The notes: a model not told the origin generated them from the letters alone. 46,746 nt of DNA from Phycisphaerales bacterium (GCA_009692045.1 SIAA01000014.1:1-46746), one strand, 5' to 3'; counted from the stretch's first letter, positions 7,119 through 16,374 are shown. Translations and numbers: made by a program.

Positions 7119-8177
7119 ATGTCCTCACTCGCCATGTGGCAGGGGCGATCACGCGTTACGGCAGCAGCTCTCCTAGTGATGCTGCCGGGATGCAACCCCG
7201 CTCCCACTTCCACTGAAGGGTCGGTTGAGCCTGCGGAGATTGCGGAGCTTCCAGAGATTGCGGTTTCTGCAGAGATTGCTCCCGAGGAGTGCTTCGTCAC
7301 CCAGACGGTCTCGCTGCTAGGAGAGCCACTGCAGGCACTACCGCTCTCTGAGGCGGAACAAACAGTGCGCGAGGCCGATGTCGCTGCGGCACTCGCGCAG
7401 TTGCAAGAGACTCCGACCTCCGAAACCGCCGCGATCTGGCTGGGACGGCGGCAGGCATATCTGGGCGACTACCGCGATGCCATTGCCACCTACACAAACG
7501 CACTGCAGCTTCACCCGGACTCCTATCGACTGCTTCGCCACCGCGGCCACCGCTGGATCACGCTTCGATCGTTCGACCGCGCCCAAGCTGATCTCTCACT
7601 GGCTTGGGAGTTGGCCAAGTCACAGCCCAACCAGATTGAGCCAGACGGCATCCCTACTCCGGGAGTGCCGCCGCGCTCGACCGATCACGGAAACATTCTC
7701 TACCACCTCGGTCTGGCTCACTATTTGACCGGCAACTTCATCGCAGCAGCCCAGACATTTGCCCAAGAGGTGGAACTTGCCAGCAATGACGACACTCTCG
7801 TTGCCTCGACTTACTGGCTCTACCTCTCATGGCAGCGGGCGGGGCAGCCTGCCTTGGCGCAGGAAGCGCTCGCTCGCATCAAGTCTGATGCCGAAGGCGG
7901 GATGGATGTCCGAGAGAACCAGTCCTACTACCGGCTGTTGCTCTTTTACAGGGGAGTTCTTCCCCGCGAAACACTCAAGCCGGTTGACGGCCCGCTCGGT
8001 CTCGGGGTCGATGAGGCCACGATCGGATACGGACTCTCGATGCCGCTATTGCTTGCAGGAGATCAAATGGCGGCAGCCGAGATGTGGAAGACTGTAGTCG
8101 AATCGACAAACTGGCCCGCCTTTGGCCATATCGCCGCCGAGGTGGATCTGGCCCGAATGCGCGGCGAATCTCGCTGA
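7119..8177 (+). CDS. TPR-repeat lipoprotein
   Basis: A 352-residue exported protein. The signal peptide ends in a lipobox-like LPGC (VTAAALLVMLPGC), so it is probably a lipoprotein. A low-complexity Glu/Ala linker follows (EIAELPEIAVSAEIAPEE). TPR-like helices run from about residue 95, for example LGDYRDAIATYTNALQLHPDS, and again around LAHYLTGNFIAAAQTFAQEV. The role is unknown; TPRs imply protein binding. I prefer the ATG at 7119 because AGGA lies 8 bases ahead; an ATG at 7092 in the same frame has no such site. The gene diverges from the XRE gene and shares its short control region. The ankyrin gene follows 67 bases later. Confidence 0.8.
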   Translation: MSSLAMWQGRSRVTAAALLVMLPGCNPAPTSTEGSVEPAEIAELPEIAVSAEIAPEECFVTQTVSLLGEPLQALPLSEAEQTVREADVAAALAQLQETPTSETAAIWLGRRQAYLGDYRDAIATYTNALQLHPDSYRLLRHRGHRWITLRSFDRAQADLSLAWELAKSQPNQIEPDGIPTPGVPPRSTDHGNILYHLGLAHYLTGNFIAAAQTFAQEVELASNDDTLVASTYWLYLSWQRAGQPALAQEALARIKSDAEGGMDVRENQSYYRLLLFYRGVLPRETLKPVDGPLGLGVDEATIGYGLSMPLLLAGDQMAAAEMWKTVVESTNWPAFGHIAAEVDLARMRGESR

Positions 8178-8244
8178 TTGGCGGCATCCGACTCAGGGTC
8201 ACCCTAGTTGCGCAATCCAACCAAGGGTGAAACACTGTGCAGCC

Positions 8245-10266
8245 ATGAAGCCAATGGGAACTCTCAGCCGACTCATCGCCATCGCTCTCTATTCCACACT
8301 CTGCCTGGGCACTACTACTCCAGTACCGCCAGAACTCGGCCCGTTCATGCCGGAGTCGACCTCGACAATCATTTGCTTCAAGGACTTGGCTGGACTCGAG
8401 AAGCGCGTTCTCGACATCCTCAATGATGCCAATCCCGAGGCGGCCGCCATGATCAGCGGGACGATTCCGACGACACTTCTGGAGAGCTTCATCGTTACCA
8501 AGGGCAGACTTGAGTTGAGCAAGCCGATGTATGTCGCGATTCTCGCACCCGCAAAGGACGGCGTTGAGGGGGTACTCCCCGACATCAGATTGTTCCTACA
8601 GGTGAGTGGTACCGACTCAGCGCCCAGTGCCTATCCGCCCTTTGCTAGTGCCACCGCCATCGGCAACTCCCCATGGATCGTGGTTGCAACAACCCTGGAA
8701 TTGACGGCCAGCAAGACCGCTGCCTCCAAACTCATGACAACCATGCCGGAAGGCGACCTCACTGTCAACATCTCTCAAGTGCCTGCCATGGTGCGCCCGG
8801 CGCTTGATGGTGCTCTAGAGTCACTGCCCGATCAGCTTGAGGGAATCGCTCGCGAGACGCTTACCAACAGCAAGACTCTCGCCCTCTCTCTCACGCTGCA
8901 GGATGACACTCTGGAACTTACAGCGAGCTCTCGGCGCACCGAAGCACCGGCGGCCATGACAGCTACCGATGCGCAGATGCGAGATGCACTGGGGAAAATG
9001 CTCACCGCCGGGGCATTCGCCGCAGTAGCGGTCTCACCCTTCCAAGCCAATTCACTTCTGCAGGAGCGGTTGAGCCAGAACTCGAAGCAAAGCAAACCAG
9101 ATGAGATTCTGGCCCAAATCACCAGCGAATTGCTCTCGATGGCGCGCGGCCCAGTCGCGTTTGGGGTGACCGCACCGAGCGCCGCGCAGCCGAGCTTCAC
9201 CACGGCTGATTCCACGAGCGGGGATTCGCCACTGCGCTATCTGGTCACTATGAACATCGAAGAGGCAACGGTTGTGACCGCGCAGATCGTCAAAGCGATG
9301 GAGGCCGCCGATGATGCCGGTCTGTTGCCCGTGACCGCAGCAGGTGGATCGAGCCCTACATCGGCAGCTTGGACTATCAACCGCACCAATGGGGAGCCGC
9401 CACTTAGCTTCGCAACTGTCGCGCGTGCGCACGCGGTAACCATGTCAGTTGCGCCCAGCGCCGCCGAAGCGCGCGTTGGGGCCGAAAGATGCAGCACGGT
9501 GCCGGCAAGAGCTATAGAGGATGCACCTAGCGGATGGCTCGATGGTTGCTTTGCCGCCGCGCGCGTCGATCTCCGTACTGCCAGTCAGATTCAGGCAGCC
9601 AGCGACCGCCGCGCCGGTCGCACCAACTCTTACCTTCTCTTGCCACCAGGGGATGCCGTCCCGATTCTCGGCTGCATGCGAAACACTCGCGGCAGTGCCT
9701 CCTCCACCGCCACTGTGGACTTGAAGTTTCGCTGTGACATCCGCGATGTGGCGCGGCTCATTCGCGACACGCGAAGTGTGGAACCGTGGGAAGTTCTGGC
9801 GGCCGCACGAGCTGGCGATATGAGTCGGCTCCATAGATTCATCTCTTTAGCGCCGGGCAACTTCGAACTGAACCATGTTGGGTCTGGCCCATATGATCAG
9901 TCGCCCCTCATGTCTGCGGCACGCGGCGGCCACATTGAGGCAATGCAAGCGCTGCTGGATGCGGGAGTGTCAACCTCATTGACCAACCGCAGCGGCTACT
10001 CACCACTGATGGCTGCCAGTGAGAGCCGCCAGCCCGAAGCCGTGAACTTTTTGCTGAAGCTCGGGGGAGATGTCAACACTTCCACCACCGAGGGGAGAAC
10101 CGCGCTCTTCTACGCCGTGCGCAACTGTGATGCGCCAACCGTGAAAGTTCTCCTCGCCGCGGGTGCCAAGATCACCGCGAAAATCCGAGAACTTCCAGGC
10201 CTGAAAGCAAATGCCTGCAATGAGGTGCGGGAACTACTGAACCTGCCGCTTCAAGCCGATAGTTAG
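8245..10266 (+). CDS. Exported protein with C-terminal ankyrin repeats
   Basis: A 673-residue protein. The N-terminus (MKPMGTLSRLIAIALYSTLCLG) looks like a signal peptide. A long middle region of about 500 residues matches nothing I recognise; it is rich in Ala, Thr and Ser. The last 150 residues contain three ankyrin repeats: QSPLMSAARGGHIEAMQALL, YSPLMAASESRQPEAVNFLL and RTALFYAVRNCDAPTVKVLL. Ankyrin repeats bind other proteins. The frame opens at 8122, but that part overlaps the previous gene, so I start at the ATG at 8245, before the signal peptide. The caspase-like gene starts 3 bases after its stop, so the two are almost certainly co-transcribed. Confidence 0.78.
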   Translation: MKPMGTLSRLIAIALYSTLCLGTTTPVPPELGPFMPESTSTIICFKDLAGLEKRVLDILNDANPEAAAMISGTIPTTLLESFIVTKGRLELSKPMYVAILAPAKDGVEGVLPDIRLFLQVSGTDSAPSAYPPFASATAIGNSPWIVVATTLELTASKTAASKLMTTMPEGDLTVNISQVPAMVRPALDGALESLPDQLEGIARETLTNSKTLALSLTLQDDTLELTASSRRTEAPAAMTATDAQMRDALGKMLTAGAFAAVAVSPFQANSLLQERLSQNSKQSKPDEILAQITSELLSMARGPVAFGVTAPSAAQPSFTTADSTSGDSPLRYLVTMNIEEATVVTAQIVKAMEAADDAGLLPVTAAGGSSPTSAAWTINRTNGEPPLSFATVARAHAVTMSVAPSAAEARVGAERCSTVPARAIEDAPSGWLDGCFAAARVDLRTASQIQAASDRRAGRTNSYLLLPPGDAVPILGCMRNTRGSASSTATVDLKFRCDIRDVARLIRDTRSVEPWEVLAAARAGDMSRLHRFISLAPGNFELNHVGSGPYDQSPLMSAARGGHIEAMQALLDAGVSTSLTNRSGYSPLMAASESRQPEAVNFLLKLGGDVNTSTTEGRTALFYAVRNCDAPTVKVLLAAGAKITAKIRELPGLKANACNEVRELLNLPLQADS

Positions 10267-10269
10267 TTC

Positions 10270-10914
10270 ATGCCTAAGCGATCCAAGCAGCCAGAGCCAA
10301 AGCGGATCCACTTCAAGGCCCAGACCCACAAGGGGATTTTCTGCCTCGAGTCCGATTGGCATCGCCGCCTCGACAAGGGATCAAGTCTTCGTCCCATGCT
10401 GGACCTGCTCTGGCACTGGGGTGATTGGAATGTCCCTTACATTCACAGGGACATCGGCACGCGCGATGAGTTTGATTACTACCTGCGCAAGTGGGCCCAG
10501 CGCCAGGCAGATCGCTTTCCCATTCTCTACCTTGCCACCCACGGTGACTCAGGCGAGATCACCTTTGGCGATTGGCGACGCAGCCGCAATCATGTGACTC
10601 TCGATCAGATTGCAGAGCAGCTTGAGGATCGATGTCATGGGCGGATAGTCCACTTCGGCGCCTGCGAGGTTCTGGCTACGCGCAGTCGGGACATCCGCAG
10701 GTTTCTGAACAAGACCGGGCTCCTCGCGGTGAGCGGCTATCAGAGTCAGGTTGAGTGGTTCGACGGAACAATCCTTGATGCCACGATCTTTGCCTCTATG
10801 CAGCGCAATGCCCTAACTCGGCCCGGAGCGCAGGCGATGCACCGCGCGATTCTTGCCAGCGTGGGGGGGCTAGCCAAGAGGCTTCAGTTTCGCATGATGG
10901 TGGCTGATAGTTAG
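10270..10914 (+). CDS. DUF6642-like protein with caspase-type His/Cys dyad
   Basis: A 214-residue soluble protein without a signal peptide. It resembles the DUF6642 family: KGIFCLESDWH, RPMLDLLWHW, YIHRDIGTRDEFDYYL, LYLATHGDSGEI, IVHFGACEVL, LLAVSGYQSQVEW. A histidine before glycine after a hydrophobic strand (H91), and a cysteine after a second strand (C132), are spaced as in clan CD cysteine peptidases (caspase, CHAT). A peptidase-like fold with a His-Cys dyad is therefore likely, but neither activity nor target is known. The gene begins 3 bases after the ankyrin gene. Its stop faces the CDF gene across 43 bases. Confidence 0.72.
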   Translation: MPKRSKQPEPKRIHFKAQTHKGIFCLESDWHRRLDKGSSLRPMLDLLWHWGDWNVPYIHRDIGTRDEFDYYLRKWAQRQADRFPILYLATHGDSGEITFGDWRRSRNHVTLDQIAEQLEDRCHGRIVHFGACEVLATRSRDIRRFLNKTGLLAVSGYQSQVEWFDGTILDATIFASMQRNALTRPGAQAMHRAILASVGGLAKRLQFRMMVADS

Positions 10915-10957
10915 GCGCGATCACTCGCTTCGGTCAAGGCAGCTGCAATTGTCAGAC

Positions 10958-11881
10958 TCAACCGCGTGAGCAAATCGGACAATCCGACTCTTCACATGGC
11001 TCGATATGCGCTGTTGCCTTGCCCTGTCCCCCTACAGCGGCAACAACTTCCTGCTCAAGAGCGCTGGCGATGGCATGACTCTCCGCCACACTCATGGAAC
11101 CCGGCACTCTGATGTGCATGTCGATCCAGTGCTGCATGCCATCGTGCCGAATTCGCACCTTTTCATAGCTGCATAGGCGTGGCAACTCTGCCTTGCTACC
11201 TCGGTGCCGATCCAAAGCCGCACGAACCGCACTGGCATCACGAGCATCCTGGCGATCAAGCAGCCCGCCCAGACTTCCCCAGATCACCGATCCGCCCAAG
11301 TAAGCGAGGAACAGACCAACCACGATTGCCGTAGCCCCATCTAGCCAGTTCCAACCGGTCAGCCTCACTAGCACAAGGGACGCTGCAACACCAACCGTGG
11401 TGATGAGGTCGCCAAGCAGGTGCCTGCCGTCGGCGTTAATTGCGGCGGATCCGGTTCGCCTTGCCACCCACAGCAAGTAGCCCGCCAAGACTCCGTTGAC
11501 TAGTCCTGCACTCAAGACGATGGCGAGACCAAGTTCAGAGTTCTCAACCTTCGGTGCGCCCTGCAAGAAAGAGGATGCGGAGTGTGTCACTAGGAGAACT
11601 CCCGCGATGAGCAGCATCCCCCCTTCAACTGCCGCCATCACAAACTCGATGCGGCCGTGGCCATATGGGTGTTCCTGGTCCGGCGGTCGCGCGGCATACC
11701 AAACAGCCAGGCACACCATGACACTTGCCACCACATTCACCACAGACTCGATTGCGTCGGCAAGAATCGCCTGGGAGTCGGTGCTGTACCACGCAACTAC
11801 TTTGGCGCCGAGTACGACGACACAGACCACCAGGGCAACTCGGGAGGCCCGTCTCACCAGCTGCTGGTTATTGTCAGTCAT
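10958..11881 (-). CDS. Cation diffusion facilitator (CDF) metal exporter
   Basis: A 307-residue inner-membrane antiporter that exports divalent metal ions (Zn, Fe, Co or similar) against protons. It has about six helices. The helix 2 signature is ILADAIESVVNVVAS, the HPYGHGRIE loop follows, and helix 5 carries HLLGDLITTVGV, which supplies the His and Asp metal ligands. A cytoplasmic domain starts near residue 205. The last residues form a short cysteine-containing tail, CEESDCPIC, which could bind metal. The ATG at 11881 shares one base with the stop of the NHL gene (TGATG), so translation is probably coupled. An in-frame ATG further upstream overlaps the NHL gene. Confidence 0.92.
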   Translation of the reverse strand: MTDNNQQLVRRASRVALVVCVVVLGAKVVAWYSTDSQAILADAIESVVNVVASVMVCLAVWYAARPPDQEHPYGHGRIEFVMAAVEGGMLLIAGVLLVTHSASSFLQGAPKVENSELGLAIVLSAGLVNGVLAGYLLWVARRTGSAAINADGRHLLGDLITTVGVAASLVLVRLTGWNWLDGATAIVVGLFLAYLGGSVIWGSLGGLLDRQDARDASAVRAALDRHRGSKAELPRLCSYEKVRIRHDGMQHWIDMHIRVPGSMSVAESHAIASALEQEVVAAVGGQGKATAHIEPCEESDCPICSRG

Positions 11882-12897
11882 CACACATGCCTCAGGAGAG
11901 TCACGCGTCCGATCGGCACCCACTCGGCCACAAGAATGTCGCCGCTGGCCAGCCAAATGGCATCGTGGGGATGCACGAACTTACCGGCGGTGAACTGCTC
12001 TCGAGGGGCTCCGCGCAGATTGGTGGGATGACCATCTCCCAGCGAAACCACCGGGCGGAACTTCTCATCGTAAACCGTCACCACACTCTCGAGGTCGGGA
12101 ACCAGCATCAGCCCATTCTTGAATTTCATGTCACAGGGCATGCGCACACCCTCCCGGTAGTTCGCCACGTGTTTGCCCTGCAAGTCCATCACCTGGATTC
12201 GTCGATTTCCTCGATCAGCCACTACCAGCAGAGGGGAATCACCTCGCGGGTCAACTCCCATTCCATGAGGACAGGATGTCTCGCCATCACTGGAACCTGG
12301 CTTCGAGATCACTGCCTTCCATTGGCCATCCGCGGTGAACCGATGGATGAATGACTTGCCATAGCCATCGCCTACAAAGAGCTCGCCGCCAGGAGCAAAT
12401 GCGACATTGGTCGGACACCACTCATTGGCGTCTGCGTACACGCCGCTCTCCATCGGGCAGGTCGCCGACCAAAGTAGATTGCCTTCGAGATCAGTTTTTT
12501 CCACACAGCGCCTGCGGGTGTCGCAGTGATACAGGAACTCCCTACCGTTCTCCTCGCACATGTCGAGCCCGTGAGCGCCGCCGGCATATCTCTCGCCCCA
12601 GGCGGTGATGAACTTGCCCTCGGCGGAATAAACGCAAACACTTTGTTGCTGCTCGCTCAGAGCTCCGACTGTATGGGCGACATAAATCCGCCCCGATTTG
12701 TCCTGTGCCAACCCATGGGTATCACCAAAGGCGAGGCCAGTCGGCGCCACTATCCAATCGTGAACGCATTCATAGCGATGCTCGCCCGAGCCGAGGATCG
12801 GTCCCTCAGATTGTCGATTGAATCCGCGTGGCCACAGAGAGGGAATGGCAGCCGATGAGGCCATCGCCGCCATGAAGGATCGCCTACCCAGGTTCAT
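11881..12897 (-). CDS. Tat-exported NHL-repeat beta-propeller protein
   Basis: A 338-residue protein. The N-terminus MNLGRRSFMAAMASSAA carries a twin-arginine motif (GRRSFM), so export of a folded protein is likely. The rest has NHL-type propeller repeats: GLAQDKSGRIYVAH, VAFAPGGELFVGDGYGKSFIHRF, GMGVDPRGDSPLLVVADRGN and HPHDAIWLASGDILVAEW. These resemble the peptidyl-amidoglycolate-lyase/NHL group common in planctomycetes, but the substrate is unknown. It starts 17 bases after prpC and overlaps the CDF gene by one base, so it is part of that leftward operon. Confidence 0.82.
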   Translation of the reverse strand: MNLGRRSFMAAMASSAAIPSLWPRGFNRQSEGPILGSGEHRYECVHDWIVAPTGLAFGDTHGLAQDKSGRIYVAHTVGALSEQQQSVCVYSAEGKFITAWGERYAGGAHGLDMCEENGREFLYHCDTRRRCVEKTDLEGNLLWSATCPMESGVYADANEWCPTNVAFAPGGELFVGDGYGKSFIHRFTADGQWKAVISKPGSSDGETSCPHGMGVDPRGDSPLLVVADRGNRRIQVMDLQGKHVANYREGVRMPCDMKFKNGLMLVPDLESVVTVYDEKFRPVVSLGDGHPTNLRGAPREQFTAGKFVHPHDAIWLASGDILVAEWVPIGRVTLLRHV

Positions 12898-12914
12898 CGG
12901 GGCAGATTACGCCT

Positions 12915-14090
12915 TCAGTCGTTCCACTGGCGCAGCGCTGGGCCCTTGTACTCAGCTAGCGGTCGGATGATGCGATTGCTCGCATGCTGCTCCATGATGT
13001 GGGCGCACCAACCGGTGATGCGCGCTGCCACAAAGATGGGGGTGTACTGGGGCACAGGAACTCCCATGACGAAGTAGGTCATGCCGCAGGGGAAGTCGAC
13101 ATTGGGATGGATGGCCTTGTCACGCAGCATGATGGCCTGCACTTCGTCGCCGAGGTCGAACCACTTCTTTGCAGTGGGTCCAAGTTGCTCGGCAAGTTGT
13201 AGTCCACACTTACGCAGGATGGGAGCGCGATGATCGCCATTCTTGTAAACACGATGTCCGAATCCCATCAGTTTGCGCTTGGTCTCGAAGGCTCGCTTCA
13301 TCCACTCTTCAGTAGACATGCGGCCGCCGGCGCAATCCCGATCAATCTCCTTCAGCATCTCCATCGCTTCTTCATTGGCGCCGCCGTGCAGCGGCCCCTT
13401 GAGGGCGCCGATTCCCCCACAAACCGCGCTGTGCAGGTCAGTTTCCGTGCTGGCGATCACGCGGCAGGCGAAGGTGCTGGCATTGAAATCGTGCTCGGCG
13501 TAAAGCACGAGGCTGACATCCATGATGTGCGCCGCGAGATCACTGGGCTTCTTGCCGGTGAGGCACCAGAGCAGATTGGCGGCATGCGAAACTGAGGGGT
13601 CCGGATCAACAGGAGACTTCCCCTCCAGAGTTTGCTGACACGCGCCCATGATGCTGGGGATCTGTGCTAGCAGTCGCTTGGACTTGCGCAACTCGGCTGC
13701 TGGCGAGCAATCCTCGCATTCGGGGTCCAGATGGGAGAGCAGTGAGACACCAGTGCGCAGGATCGACATCGGATGCGAGGCAGGACTCTCTTTGCAGATG
13801 CGAACAATGTCGGCCTTCACGCTGGCGGGGATCGCGCGCATCGCACCCTGCTCAGCCTTGAATGCCGCGAGTTCGGCGGCGCTGGGCTTGTTACCAACGA
13901 GCAGGAGAAAGGCCACTTCTTCAAAGGTGGCATGTGCCGCGAGATCGGCGATTTCATAGCCGCGGTAAATGAGCTGCGTCTGGTTGACGGAGCAAATCGA
14001 AGTATCGCCCGCGGTCTGACCCGCGAGCCCTCTGGTGTCCGCGACTTTTGTTGATGGCGTTGGCATAGCTGTGGAAGCAGTTGTACTCAT
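12915..14090 (-). CDS. prpC: 2-methylcitrate synthase / citrate synthase
   Basis: A 391-residue citrate-synthase-fold enzyme. Next to prpB it most likely condenses propionyl-CoA with oxaloacetate to 2-methylcitrate. The N-terminal GLAGQTAGDTSIC and the YRGYEI motif fit the PrpC branch. The catalytic residues are present: H235 in PLHGGANEE, H279 in GFGHRVY and D332 in PNVDF. The length matches short bacterial PrpC and archaeal-type citrate synthases, so it could also serve the main citric acid cycle. It begins 96 bases after prpB and ends 17 bases before the NHL gene. The dehydratase (prpD or acnD) is not in this window. Confidence 0.9.
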   Translation of the reverse strand: MSTTASTAMPTPSTKVADTRGLAGQTAGDTSICSVNQTQLIYRGYEIADLAAHATFEEVAFLLLVGNKPSAAELAAFKAEQGAMRAIPASVKADIVRICKESPASHPMSILRTGVSLLSHLDPECEDCSPAAELRKSKRLLAQIPSIMGACQQTLEGKSPVDPDPSVSHAANLLWCLTGKKPSDLAAHIMDVSLVLYAEHDFNASTFACRVIASTETDLHSAVCGGIGALKGPLHGGANEEAMEMLKEIDRDCAGGRMSTEEWMKRAFETKRKLMGFGHRVYKNGDHRAPILRKCGLQLAEQLGPTAKKWFDLGDEVQAIMLRDKAIHPNVDFPCGMTYFVMGVPVPQYTPIFVAARITGWCAHIMEQHASNRIIRPLAEYKGPALRQWND

Positions 14091-14154
14091 GGATCAGAAG
14101 GCCTCTTGTTACAGAGAACAAATCCTAGCGAGTAGCGCCTCAGGAATAAAGCCT

Positions 14155-14171
14155 CCGGCAACGATTTGCCG
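14155..14171. promoter_or_regulatory. Perfect hairpin between prpB and prpC
   Basis: CGGCAA-cgat-TTGCCG (14156-14171) is a 6-bp inverted repeat with a 4-base loop in the 96-base gap. Read leftward there is no U-run directly after it, so it looks like an intercistronic stability or processing stem rather than a terminator. A smaller repeat, TTGTT-acagag-AACAA (14106-14121), lies closer to the prpC start. Confidence 0.3.
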
Positions 14172-14186
14172 CACTGCAAGGTGGAT

Positions 14187-15050
14187 TTATCCCCGAGGGA
14201 ACTGCCAAGTCCGCCCTGGTTTGTAATCCAGTAAGTCGTACAAATCCTGCCGGGTTTGCATCTCGCCCAGAAGGGGTTCCACCGTGCCGTTTGCCTTGAG
14301 AAAACTTAATCCATTCGAGGCGGCTTTCATCGCAAGCCGCATGATGCTCAGCGGATATATGACAGCCGAATACCCCATGGAGGAGAATGTGGCTGCATCA
14401 ATGTGCTCGGTCTTGCCGAACTCCGTCATGTTGGCAAGGAGAAGTCCGGGGGAGCGACGGGCAAAGTCGGTGAACTCTGAGCGGTCAGCGAGCCCCTCGG
14501 GGAAAACCATCTCGGCGCCAGCCTCACGGTAGAGATTGGCGCGCGCAACAGCGTCGTCCATGCCGGTTACGGATCGAGCATCGGTGCGCCCGATTATGAG
14601 AAAGTCCCGCGAGCATCGAGCCGAGACCATGGCCGAGATCTTGTCGGCCATATCTTGCGGGGAAATCAACTCCTTGCCCTCAAGATGCCCGCACCGCTTG
14701 GGGAATACCTGATCCTCTATATGGAGGGCCGCGGCTCCTGCACGCTCGTAGTCAACTGCTGTCCTCACGGCGCACTCGACTTCACCGAATCCGGTGTCAG
14801 CATCGGCAATGACCGGCAGCGCGGAGGCGTCGCAGATTTCTCGAATGGTGCGGCACATCTCGCCCAGAGTCAGAAGCCCCACATCGGGGTACCCGGCGAC
14901 ATTGGAACTCGCTCCCCCCGAGATGTAGCACGCTTTGAATCCCTCGCGGGCAACCGCGCGAGCCACCAGTGCATTGAAAGCCCCGGGAATCATCAGGGTC
15001 TCTGCTGCAAGCGCTTCTCGTAACCGTGCACCCGCTGAAAGGTTGCTCAT
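14187..15050 (-). CDS. prpB: 2-methylisocitrate lyase
   Basis: A 287-residue enzyme of the isocitrate lyase/PEP mutase superfamily that splits 2-methylisocitrate into pyruvate and succinate. The active-site loop KRCGH is at residues 118-122 (FPKRCGHLEGKELI), the magnesium-binding segment DADTGFG is at 83-89, and IGRTDAR follows. The length is standard for PrpB. The ATG at 15050 has GGAG 6 bases ahead; the frame extends to 15182 but that part overlaps the upstream gene. Pairing with prpC defines a methylcitrate module for propionyl-CoA disposal. Confidence 0.93.
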   Translation of the reverse strand: MSNLSAGARLREALAAETLMIPGAFNALVARAVAREGFKACYISGGASSNVAGYPDVGLLTLGEMCRTIREICDASALPVIADADTGFGEVECAVRTAVDYERAGAAALHIEDQVFPKRCGHLEGKELISPQDMADKISAMVSARCSRDFLIIGRTDARSVTGMDDAVARANLYREAGAEMVFPEGLADRSEFTDFARRSPGLLLANMTEFGKTEHIDAATFSSMGYSAVIYPLSIMRLAMKAASNGLSFLKANGTVEPLLGEMQTRQDLYDLLDYKPGRTWQFPRG

Positions 15051-15096
15051 CGACTCCAAAGGGTACCGCCTAGGTCGGAGTAGGAATGCCACCTCC

Positions 15097-16374
15097 TCAG
15101 TCGCGCCGCTCGATGCGCCAAGCCCATGTGCCCGGTTCCGCTCCCTTTCGCCAAAGAAGCTGCAGTTCAGGAGAACATCCACTAGTAAGGATTCTTCCGG
15201 GAGAGTCCCTGCCTGCGAGGAACTCGAACTTGGGGCCAGTCCCCCGCTGACCTCTGGCCGGCTCAGATTCTCCTAGCGGTGCATGGTTCTCCCCATCGGA
15301 GACCCGCACTGGTCGCTTCGCTCCGTAACACTCAACCACACAGAAGGTGTCATCATCAACGAGTCTCTGCCACAGACCATCGAATGAGGTTGGCTGGACT
15401 CCCCGGCGTAGGAGGTCATCGATGCCTCTTGCCAGGAACTCCATGCGATCAAGTGTCACTGATTGAGGATCAGGAGTCAGCCCTGACAACCACTTCTTCC
15501 ATGCAACCTCCATATCTGAGATCGATTGCTCGTCATCACCAAAGGACTCTGACCAAGCAACCGAGCCAGCCACGCCCCGACTGACTTCGAGCAGGAATCT
15601 ATCGAACAAGGCGCGGTACCTGCCCCCGTCAGCGAACATCAAGAACTCCACCAGCGACCAAGCTGCGATGGCACTGACAGATCCACGCATGCCAACACCG
15701 GCGCTCCATCTCTTGCGGTCGCAGTGAACAAGGGACGAAAGCGCAATCCCCGGCGCTCCTTCGCCAGTGGGCCTCAGCGCTCCCAGCGCAGCAGAGGTCA
15801 CTAGAGCGCGCTCCGATGCACCGAAGCCGCCACCGCCTTCGGCATGAAGGCACAAACCAGTCTCGACCCACGGGGGAAGGTCTGTTCCAAAGTGAATGAT
15901 GATCGAGTTGTGCATCAACTCGCCTGCGAGCCGCCTCGAGAGTTCGAGATCGCTGATGCCCTCGGTGCAGACAGCGATGGTGTCACCGAGCGACGAACGG
16001 ATCAGCACAACGGGCGCTGATCTTCCCGCAGCGCCGAATCGGGTGCGAAGCGTCTCCAAGTAGTCCGCCTGACTGCCAAAAATATGGAGTGATTTAATAC
16101 CGCTCGAGCGCACCACGACTCCGGCGGGCATGGCCCCGCGCATTACAGTGGCTCTGGCTAGTTGGCTGCCGATGATCGCCACCACCTCGCTAGGGGCATC
16201 GCTGCGGATGGTGAATCCGCTGCTGACCGGGAAGCCACTCTTCCCTGACTCTGCGGTTCGATCCCACCACGATGCCTTGAGGTCCTGGCCGCGCTGACCT
16301 GCGGAGCCCGCTGCCAAGAGCGGGATCACCAGCAGCACACTCCAGATAACCGAATCGGCAACCGACCGCTCCAT
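15097..16374 (-). CDS. Secreted protein resembling a degenerate DUF1570/peptidase MA-like domain
   Basis: About 425 residues, exported through a signal peptide (MERSVADSVIWSVLLVIPLL). The middle reads LAGELMH...LPPWVETGLCLHAEG. That follows the DUF1570/peptidase MA-like layout, HELTH...LPPWLNEGLAEYFE, but the first metal-binding His is Gly, so it is probably inactive as a metalloprotease. The rest is not recognisable. In-frame ATGs at 16419 and 16452 are possible starts; none has a convincing ribosome site, and I chose the one that gives a normal signal peptide. The gene ends 46 bases before prpB and may be the first gene of that operon. Confidence 0.62.
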   Translation of the reverse strand: MERSVADSVIWSVLLVIPLLAAGSAGQRGQDLKASWWDRTAESGKSGFPVSSGFTIRSDAPSEVVAIIGSQLARATVMRGAMPAGVVVRSSGIKSLHIFGSQADYLETLRTRFGAAGRSAPVVLIRSSLGDTIAVCTEGISDLELSRRLAGELMHNSIIIHFGTDLPPWVETGLCLHAEGGGGFGASERALVTSAALGALRPTGEGAPGIALSSLVHCDRKRWSAGVGMRGSVSAIAAWSLVEFLMFADGGRYRALFDRFLLEVSRGVAGSVAWSESFGDDEQSISDMEVAWKKWLSGLTPDPQSVTLDRMEFLARGIDDLLRRGVQPTSFDGLWQRLVDDDTFCVVECYGAKRPVRVSDGENHAPLGESEPARGQRGTGPKFEFLAGRDSPGRILTSGCSPELQLLWRKGAEPGTWAWRIERRD

